From assembly GCA_020736575.1 (NCBI GenBank), contig JAGPYM010000003.1, positions 2,790,001-2,854,000 on the forward strand: 64,000 nucleotides of DNA. The letters run 5' to 3'. How positions within the stretch are numbered: position 1 is the first letter of the stretch; each line of letters starts with the position of its first letter. Under the pieces are notes generated by a model that did no database searches, was not told the origin of the DNA, and saw only the letters and a list, made by a program, of their open reading frames with translations. Origin of the DNA: Thelonectria olida. Its lineage: Eukaryota; Ascomycota; Sordariomycetes; Hypocreales; Nectriaceae. Position numbers and translations under genes: made by a program. This document shows, in pieces, positions 56,890-64,000 of the stretch.

Positions 56890-58395
56890 ATGAACAGGAC
56901 TTTGACACGGCTAAGGTGCCGTAACTTGACCCCCAAGGCCTGTTCGGCCCCATTGGCCCGTCGCTGCTTCGGCGACGTCAAGCGTCCGCCCTCGGCCCCC
57001 AAGCCAGTTGTCGACATTAAACATATCCGCCAGAACCCGGAGCTGTATGAGCGCACCTGCACCGAGCGCAACTACAAGAAGCAGGCCCAGAACCCGGCTC
57101 AGATTGTAGAGCTGCACGCAAAATGGCAGGACTTGCAACGCCAGGGCCGCACCCTCCGCGAGAGGTCCAATTTGCTGCGGCGCCAGCTCGCTAACCCGGC
57201 TACCAGCGCGGATGATGAGGACATGCAAGAGGTGCGGATGATGAGCCGCGAGCAGATTCAAGAAGAAGCCAGGGAACTCAAGCAGAAGCTTTCCGTCATT
57301 GAAAAGGGCGAGTCGCAGGCCGTCGCCCAGATGGAGGAGTTGGCCCTGGAGCTTCCCAACCTCACCAGCGATCAGACGCCCCGGGGCGATAAGCCGGAGC
57401 TGCTCAGCTACATCAACGACCCGCCAGTCTTCACCGAGTCACCTGAGGATAAGATGTGGCGCTCTCACGTCCACATTGGCTCCGAATTGGGCATCATGGA
57501 CTTTGCTGGCGCCGCTACGGCCTCAGGCTGGGGCTGGTATTATCTCCTCGGCGAGGCCGCCCAGCTTGAACAAGCCCTCGTTCAGTATGCCCTCGCCGTT
57601 GCCACCCGTTGCGGCTGGACCCAAGTATCACCTCCTTCTATGGTCTATAGCCACATTGGAGCTGCGTGCGGCTTCCAGCCTCGTGACCAGAGCGGCGAGC
57701 AGCAGGTGTATACCATTGCCCAGTCTGCTGCCGATGTTGAACGTGGGGTCCCCGAGATGTGCTTGACCGGCACGTCGGAGATTGCTCTCGCGGGCATGAA
57801 GGCGAATACCACCATTGACTCGGAAGACCTCCCCCTCAAGCGCGTCGCCGTCTCGCGATGCTACCGCGCCGAAGCTGGAGCTCGTGGCGCCGATACCAAG
57901 GGGCTGTATCGTGTGCACGAATTCACGAAGGTTGAGATGTTTGCCTGGACATTCCCCGATCAGGGCGAGGGCACGGAGCTCCTCGACGAGATGCTCGACA
58001 TGCAGACAGAGATTTTGTCTTCGCTCGGCCTGTACTGCCGCATCCTCTCCATGCCATCCAACGACCTCGGTGCCTCCGCCACCCAAAAGGTCGACATGGA
58101 GGCCTTCTTCCCCAGCCGCCGCGACGGATGGGGCGAAGTCACGTCGGCCAGCCTGTGCACCGACTACCAAAGCCGTCGACTAGGTACACGAACTCGCATC
58201 GACGGACGCCTAGCCTTCCCCTGGACCGCCAACGGCACTGCGCTTGCCGTGCCGCGCGTTCTGGCCGCTCTGCTTGAAAACGGTTGGGATGAGGAGGCTA
58301 AGACTGTTGCAGTGCCCGAGTGCCTCCGCCCATGGATGGATGGAAAAGACAAGATTGGTCTCGGAAATCGAAGGACTAGCGTCGACCGGGTGTAA
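56890..58395 (+). CDS. DIA4: mitochondrial seryl-tRNA synthetase
   Basis: Charges tRNA-Ser in mitochondria. Single exon, 501 residues from the ATG at 56890, chosen because it gives an import presequence (MNRTLTRLRCRNLTPKACSA...RRCFG). Next comes the tRNA-binding helical arm (YERTCTERNYKKQAQNPAQI ... QEEARELKQKLSVIEKGES), then the class II catalytic core: motif 1 around GWYYLLGEAAQLEQALVQYA, TGTSEIALAGM, motif 2 VSRCYRAEAGARGADTKGLY with FTKVEMF, and motif 3 NGTALAVPRVLAALLENG. The cytosolic SerRS carries a different N-terminus and C-terminal basic tail. Yeast mitochondrial SerRS is Dia4. Confidence 0.93.
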   Translation: MNRTLTRLRCRNLTPKACSAPLARRCFGDVKRPPSAPKPVVDIKHIRQNPELYERTCTERNYKKQAQNPAQIVELHAKWQDLQRQGRTLRERSNLLRRQLANPATSADDEDMQEVRMMSREQIQEEARELKQKLSVIEKGESQAVAQMEELALELPNLTSDQTPRGDKPELLSYINDPPVFTESPEDKMWRSHVHIGSELGIMDFAGAATASGWGWYYLLGEAAQLEQALVQYALAVATRCGWTQVSPPSMVYSHIGAACGFQPRDQSGEQQVYTIAQSAADVERGVPEMCLTGTSEIALAGMKANTTIDSEDLPLKRVAVSRCYRAEAGARGADTKGLYRVHEFTKVEMFAWTFPDQGEGTELLDEMLDMQTEILSSLGLYCRILSMPSNDLGASATQKVDMEAFFPSRRDGWGEVTSASLCTDYQSRRLGTRTRIDGRLAFPWTANGTALAVPRVLAALLENGWDEEAKTVAVPECLRPWMDGKDKIGLGNRRTSVDRV

Positions 58396-58715
58396 AGCGT
58401 GTGTTTTCTGACAAATGGGGAAAAAGAGTTGTATCATCAACCAGGACGAGTTTTGTGTACGAAGGGGCAGTCAGCCGAATGGCACATGGGAGGACAGGAC
58501 GGTATTTGTGGTGGCTTTGGATAAGTTGATGAACGGACTACGGAGGATTGTACGAGTGATTGATTTATCACAACAACAGCAAAATCTCACCCATTATGAG
58601 CTGGCTCTTTGCATTCTATCCCGGTTTGTAACCAACTATAAGCATTGTAATGCATTACTCATCTAGTCACTTTACCTACTACCTACTACCATCACTTCTT
58701 ATGAATTCAAAAGTC
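58396..58715. other. convergent 3' flanks; no gene seen
   Basis: 320 bases between SerRS and the CorA-like gene. Confidence 0.5.
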
Positions 58716-60217
58716 TCACCATAGATCTGTCAGCCTCTCCCCCCATGACGACGCAGGCATGCGGAACTCGATGCCCGGACTCCCTCGCCACATGTAGTAC
58801 CCGCTCATCTTCTTCATGGCGCCCATCCATCCCAGCTCTTTCCTCCTCCACGCCCGTCCTCTCGTCCCGTCCCCTCGTCTCTGCACCACGTACACGCCTC
58901 CATCCGCCGCCGTCGTCACGGCTGTCGCTTCTCCGCGCTCGGCATCGCCCATCGCTTGGAACCCCGCTTCGTCTCGTCGTGGACGGGCGGCGTGTCTGTG
59001 ATGGCGCAGCGCGTGGAAGCCGTCTGAGGGATCCAGGCCCTCGAGGACTTCGCCCGCGGCCACCTCCATCCACACATCCAGCGTGCGCAAGTGGTCGGCG
59101 TAGATGACCAGGATCGCCAGGACAGAGCACAGGCCCGACGCGAGCCAGAAGACCCAGAATGCCTTCCCCTCGGGCCCGTACGTGCCCTCGATGGATAAGA
59201 TGCCCGAGACGACGGTCAGCGGGAGGAGCAGGCCACCGAGGTAGGCGATGCGGTTCAGGCTTCGCGAGTTGGAGTCGCGAGATGCGTCGGGGTGGCGCTG
59301 CTGCCGACGAACAGACAGTGCAACGGAAAGCTGCATCCGACGATGGAGCCGGTCTGCGAGAGCTGTCCAGTCTTCTGAGGCGATGCCTCCTATTGCGAAA
59401 GCTCGGTTGCGGCGCTCCATGCGCTTTGCCGTGTCGGCGTTGTTCTCCAAGGCGTGGGCCAGCGCCCACAAGACATCGACGGAATCGCCTTCTCGCGGTA
59501 AGGCGTCTAGGGTATCGAGCCATGCGTCGTAGGCCACTTCTGAGAGAACGTCTTCCAGGGGTCGAGAATCACCCAGGGCCTCCCAGAGTGCGACTTCGAG
59601 AGGCGATCGTTCCGGCGGGTACCTGCTTGTGGAAGGGGGGTCTGAGGGGGGGTACCGGCTTGAGCTGGATCGTCTTCGACGATGAGCAGGGCGAGATGGA
59701 GGAGGCGGTGGAGGAGGGGGGGTGGCGGCGCGAGGCCGTCGAGGAGAAGAATAGGGATGCGCGTTGTGGTTGCGAGAGCAGCTCGACAGAGTCGGATGCC
59801 CTTCTGCGGCACCCTCTTCTCCGTTTCCTCGCCATTTCGCTTCTTCGTACCATCCTTGGCCGGCCCATCAAAGAGATTCGCAACCATCTCTAGCTCAGGG
59901 TACTCCCAAGCCCAGCTTCCCACTCTTCTCTTCCCTCTCCCCTCGGCCAACTCTGATGCGCCACCACTGACAAGATCCATGTCAATTTCGCTCCCTCTCA
60001 TGATCACCAACCTTGCCCATCCCGCACGGTCCGGCACGCCCATCTCCTCTCTCATGTCTTCAACATCACGAATGTTCCTCTGCCGACACGTTTGCGCAGA
60101 CCATTCGAGCAAGTACGGCCGCGTCTGCATCTCGGGGCCGCCAACGCCCCGCTCCGAAGAGCGCCGGGAGCGGGTGGGCCTGTGCCGGGGCTCCGAGGCC
60201 GGCCCTTGTCTCAGCAT
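58716..60217 (-). CDS. CorA-like two-helix membrane protein, apparent frameshift
   Basis: The coding signal runs in two minus-strand frames. The 5' part starts at 60217 (RPYLLEWSAQTCRQRNIRDV; MREEMGVPDRAGWARLVIMR; LLHLALLIVEDDPAQAG) and the 3' part ends at 58716 (RYPPERSPLEVALWEALGD; VAYDAWLDTLDALPREGDSV). They meet at a run of seven G at 59646-59652 (C7 on the coding strand). One extra C there would fuse them cleanly, and no intron of proper length and phase fits. The 3' part has a helical stalk (RQQRHPDASRDSNSRSLNRI) and two membrane helices, AYLGGLLLPLTVVSGILSI and FWVFWLASGLCSVLAILVIY, as in CorA. The loop reads EGTYGPEG, so the Mg-selective GMN motif is missing. Fungal CorA-like proteins of unknown substrate share this. 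It is either a sequencing slip or a broken allele. Confidence 0.72.
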
Positions 60218-61190
60218 TCTTCAAGGAACCAGGGGTTGACGTCGTTTGGTAAAGCTCCTTCGTTGCTCGTTTGAAACCGGTTAAAGAGAGTCTAGAATCC
60301 AACAATCCAGACTACAGCAGAAAGGGGCGCTTTTGACTCTTCTCACCTCCTTCCACTGAGACACCTTGACGGGCCTCATGAACACCACACCCATCATGCG
60401 AAAGGTCCTCAGGGCCATCCTTGGAAGAAACGCCCTTGGAAAACGCGGCTCAACTGTAAAAAATCCGAGACACAAGACTTGACTTAGGCAGCCGTGTCCT
60501 GCGCCCCCATAAGCGTAATAGCTCATGGTGTTGCCACTTGGTCATGTGGGAGTCTTCTCGAGTCCATCTGACCTATCCCAAATTGATAACGAATTCCACT
60601 TCACCCACGAGACTCTTCCTTCTTGCTCAAACAATCATCGGATAGCAATACCCTTGCTCTATTGGTAGATTTATCACGTGCTCTTCATCTTAGAGAATTG
60701 GTCAAGACTGTACATAATATTGCTTTCTTCCTCGCTCTTCCCAAAACGCCAGACCAGACCGACGCCGTTTTGACAGCACGCATACAACCATGAAATGCCG
60801 AGTATAACCCTCCTTGCCTTCGCTTGTTCTTTTCTCTTCTCTTTTCTCTTTGTCGGTCCTCCTCGTCTCATCAGAGCCGAACGTCAAGTCCTGCCCTGCT
60901 CTGCTTCACACCTCTGTCCTCGCCTCGCTGTCGCTCCGTCTCATTTCAAAAGAGTGGCTATGGTTTAAATCGAATAATGCTGTGAAATGCGTAATGAAGA
61001 GGGCGCCCAGATACAAGAATTCCAAAATCATGATGCTGCACGTGTACACATATCATAAGTGATTGGGTTGGTCAGCACGCCAAACAAAGGAGCCTCCACT
61101 GACTCGCGCCAGCGCATAGGCAACGCCTCTCTTGGCCCCGGCCTTCTAGTTCTTTTAGTTTCAAGGCCCCCGGGCCTTGATCAAATCTCC
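60218..61190. other. intergenic; no gene seen
   Basis: NRC-2 3' flank and promoter of the CorA-like gene. ORFs of 82 codons or fewer without features. Confidence 0.4.
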
Positions 61191-63872
61191 TCAGTGGTGA
61201 TGTTGATGCAAGCTGTCATCGTCTCCGTCGTGGTGAAGCGTGATGCTGTTGAATTCGAGGAAAGGATCCGCAATGTCGCCTCCAGGCGTTGACAGGCCAC
61301 TATCCAGAGGAACGCCCTTGAGATTCCTAGTACCACTGAGGTCGACACTCTCGCTCTCCTTCACGTTTCGGAAATTGACCGTATCGATGCCCCGGCCAGC
61401 ATGAGGGACAATCGGGGGCTTCATGTGTCGGATCAGAGCCCACTGTGTCGTTCGGAAGAAGGGATGGGCCTTGATATCGGATGCGCCTGCACGTGCTCCC
61501 AGACGTCGATTTTCGTCCTTGATGAGTAGTTTCCTGATCAGGGATTTGCACAAGCTGCAAATGACTGTGAGTTCGTGCCACAAATAAGGGCAAATGTCGA
61601 ATGACTTACTTGGAAATTTGTGGTGCGCCAGCATGATCCGGAAAGGGGATATCTTCTCGCAAGATGTTGGCAAAGGTGGCATTACGGTTCTTGCCCTTAA
61701 ATGGCGTAGTGCCGTACAACATCTCGTATATGAGAATGCCCAGCGTCCACCAGTCAACAGCACTGGTGTGGCCGCTGCCCTTAATAACTTCCGGCGCAAT
61801 GTACTCTTCGGTGCCGACAAACGAGTTCGTTCGGAAGTTGGCAATGCACGATCTTGTATCAATCGTCGGGAGTTGGTCTGTCCTAGCACCGTTCTTTCCA
61901 ACAATCATAGTCGGCTTGCCGCCAGGGTCTGACTGCTTGGACAAATCAAAGTCCGAGAGCATGATATGGCCTGATTGATGCAGGAGAATGTCTGGGGTAC
62001 ATTTGTCAGCCACCACATGCAGCCTCTACCGAGGTTCAAACTCACTCTCTGGCTTCAAATCACGATAGATGAAACCCATCAGGTGCAAGTATTCCAACGC
62101 GGCCGTTACCTCGGCGGCATAGAAGCGAGCATCTTCTTCAGCAATACACTTGCCGGGACGCGTCTGAAGAGCACGGAAGAATTCGCCACCGCTGCAGTAT
62201 TCCATACATAGGTAGAGATAATCTTCCGACTGGAAAGAGTGGTAAAGAGTGACAATGAAAGGGTGGTTACTCGTCGCTAGGATTTCTTGCTCGGCGAGGG
62301 CTCGCTTAATCTTGTTGCGCTTGATCATTTCCTTCTTGCTGAGTACTACAGTGGGTTAGCAACTGGTCGAAGGATAGCGCCGGAGGAATAATGCGTACTC
62401 TTCATGGCATAGAGACGACTGCTCTTCTTTTCTCTCACAAGATAGACTTTGCCAACGTCTCCCTTGCCGATAAGTTTGATCTTGTCGAAGCTGGACGGGC
62501 CCACCTCGACGTTCCTGACCTTGATTGAGTTTGAGCTGTAGGTCCTGCGGAAAGCCATAGCTGTGTGAGGAGCGGGCAGAGCAGCCAGTATATCTTCACT
62601 GGTGGCGGGCTCGCTCTGCGCATCAACATTGGCCTTGTCAGAGACGATTAGGCCCAGAGAACTTGAAGCTGAATTGGCAATGAGAGGGTCTTTGCCCAAC
62701 TCAGCGGTGGCCGGACGTTCACCATTGGCCTGGGCGCCCTTGGTGAAGAGACCCTGGGCATTCGGGGCACTAGCAACTCTTCTCAGCCTCCGGGCCAGCT
62801 CCTCCTTGGTTTCGCTGGTTGCTTGTTCTCCATTGGTGCCGTCAGGCCCTTGAACCTTCAAGGTCGGCGTATCGGGCGGGCTGGGGGGTACCGAGCCGGC
62901 ATTGTGATGACGCAAGCCAGGCTGGCCCTGGTGAGCGAAGTAGGGGTTGGCATGAGCCGTAGGGCTCATAGCCTCTTCAAGCTGGTTGCCCTCGCTTGCG
63001 ACGGTATGAGCGCGTAAGCGACCGACGGTATTGCTGAAGAATTTGTTATGGCGAGACGACTTTGAGCTCGAATCGGGAGGGTTGCCAGAGGTCGAAGTCT
63101 TTTCCTTGTCCTTTTCTTTGTCGCTGGAGCCGCTGCCGGTGCTACTCCCCGTGTTCATTCGGAAAAAGTTGCGGAGGCGATGGCTAACCTGGCCACTAGA
63201 GCCATTGGAGGTTTTTGACGAAGGCATGGTGACGGTGTCGGAGGATTCAACGTGGACGGGAGCGACGTGGGCGTTGGTGACGACGGGTTTATTTCGGTCA
63301 CGCAGTCGATTCCATGTTCGACGCAACACGGCAGGAGAGTGGTCGGGTTCGGCGCTGGAAAGACGGTGATGATGCTGGCGGTGATGGAGGTGGATGTGAA
63401 AGCGAGGAATATGGAGTGGATGGCTGCGGGAGCGGGAGTGGGATTGTAAATGTGGTGGGTGAGGAGAGGCTGTGGGTGAGGTTGATGACAAAGACGACGA
63501 TGGGGGGATTGAAGATGACGACGTCGCTGTGGCAGTCTCGGTCGCGAGATCGGGCGAGAGCGAATGCGAAGTCGAGGTTGACGTCGTGGCCTCCTCGTTC
63601 GTCACGGAGAGAGACACGGAGCGGGATTGATGATATGAGCCCGACTTGGAATGAGAAGGAGATTGACGATGGACAAGGGAGGAAGAAGAGAAGGAGGAAG
63701 AGAATGAGTACAGGGACCGATGCGACTTTCGAGGAGCAGGAGCAGCCTGAGTCGCAGCACTGGTGGCAGTGGCTGCAGCAGTAGCAGTAGCAGTAGCAGT
63801 AGCTGGAGCAGTAGCGACAGCAGCCTCCTGGAACTGGGTCTGGTCCTGGGCGAGGGTCGGGGACTGGGCCAT
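61191..63872 (-). CDS. nrc-2: AGC serine/threonine kinase NRC-2 (flippase-kinase Fpk1 type)
   Basis: Homologue of Neurospora NRC-2 and yeast Fpk1/2, which phosphorylate phospholipid flippases. Exons 62399-63872, 62046-62345, 61610-61991 and 61191-61554; 839 residues. Residues 1-460 are low complexity: Ala/Thr repeats, poly-Ser, His-rich [20 protein letters not shown]. Kinase: P-loop GKGDVGKV (469-476), Lys491 in YAMK, RDLKPEN (586-592), DFD at 605-607 instead of DFG (typical of this family), activation-loop insert ending [19 protein letters not shown]-lobe [20 protein letters not shown]. The C-tail ends [19 protein letters not shown]. All joins keep phase. The ATG at 63872 follows a purine-rich context. 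Confidence 0.95.
63775..63801. repeat. (CAGTAG)n repeat inside the NRC-2 coding sequence
   Basis: GCA/GTA triplets in tandem encode an alternating Ala-Thr stretch near residues 20-40 of NRC-2. Read directly; likely variable in length between strains. Confidence 0.85.
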
Positions 63873-64000
63873 GGGAATGAGACGGACGATTTACTGGGGG
63901 GCCGGGGACGGGGGACGATTCTCCGCGAAGGTGTCGAGGAGAGAGCTGGTGGTAGATTCTTGTTGCCTGAGGCAGAAACGGGCAACAGTGGTAACGTTAT

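Noticed and set aside
63602..63985. 127-codon ORF with poly-Leu run at the right end
   Set aside because: A shifted-frame shadow of the Ala-Thr repeat of NRC-2.

Overview
The window is nuclear DNA from a filamentous ascomycete, most likely a Sordariomycete and probably Hypocreales (inference). The signs are short introns (about 45-90 bases, GTRNGT donors, CTRAC-like branch sites, mostly YAG acceptors), CT-rich leaders, Pezizomycotina-type gene models (NRC-2 kinase, secreted cupredoxin, GPI-tailed aspartic protease) and a transposon relic whose interior has been driven almost to pure A+T, as repeat-induced point mutation (RIP) does. I read no tRNA, rRNA or CRISPR array. Exon coordinates were joined by eye and checked for reading frame; no database search was possible.

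Layout. 1-5 kb: UTP7 and TSR1 (ribosome biogenesis) head to head, then the urease GTPase ureG. 5-9 kb: accessory stretch with two paralogous spliced microprotein genes on either side of a degenerate repeat array containing CACGTG boxes. 9-15 kb: mitochondrial ribosomal protein uL24m, a 3.6-kb spacer, and RHO1 with a probable 5'UTR intron. 17-24 kb: a 35-residue Cys-rich protein, an AVT-type amino-acid transporter with an overlapping uORF, and a yapsin-like aspartic protease, followed by about 3.9 kb without a convincing gene.

28-41 kb is gene-dense: a PTAR1-like prenyltransferase alpha subunit head to head with GET1, an unidentified five-helix membrane protein, the golgin RUD3, NOP15 head to head with an SMN homologue, a secreted cupredoxin, and a SERF protein. 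41-49 kb: a long spacer, a tetraspan membrane protein, an unrecognised 93-residue gene divergent from PCF11, and the RIP-degraded Tc1/mariner-type element at about 48.85-49.64 kb. 50-64 kb: MGS1 and YEN1 tail to tail, YEN1 and ARP10 head to head, mitochondrial seryl-tRNA synthetase, a CorA-like membrane protein interrupted by an apparent frameshift in a homopolymer, and the AGC kinase NRC-2.

Most genes are conserved housekeeping functions: rRNA maturation, snRNP assembly, mRNA 3'-end formation, replication-fork repair, dynactin, Golgi and tail-anchor membrane traffic. Several sit in divergent pairs with short shared promoters and related functions. The parts most likely to be undescribed are the microprotein pair with its repeat array, the 93-residue gene, the 35-residue Cys-rich gene and the amino-acid-transporter uORF.
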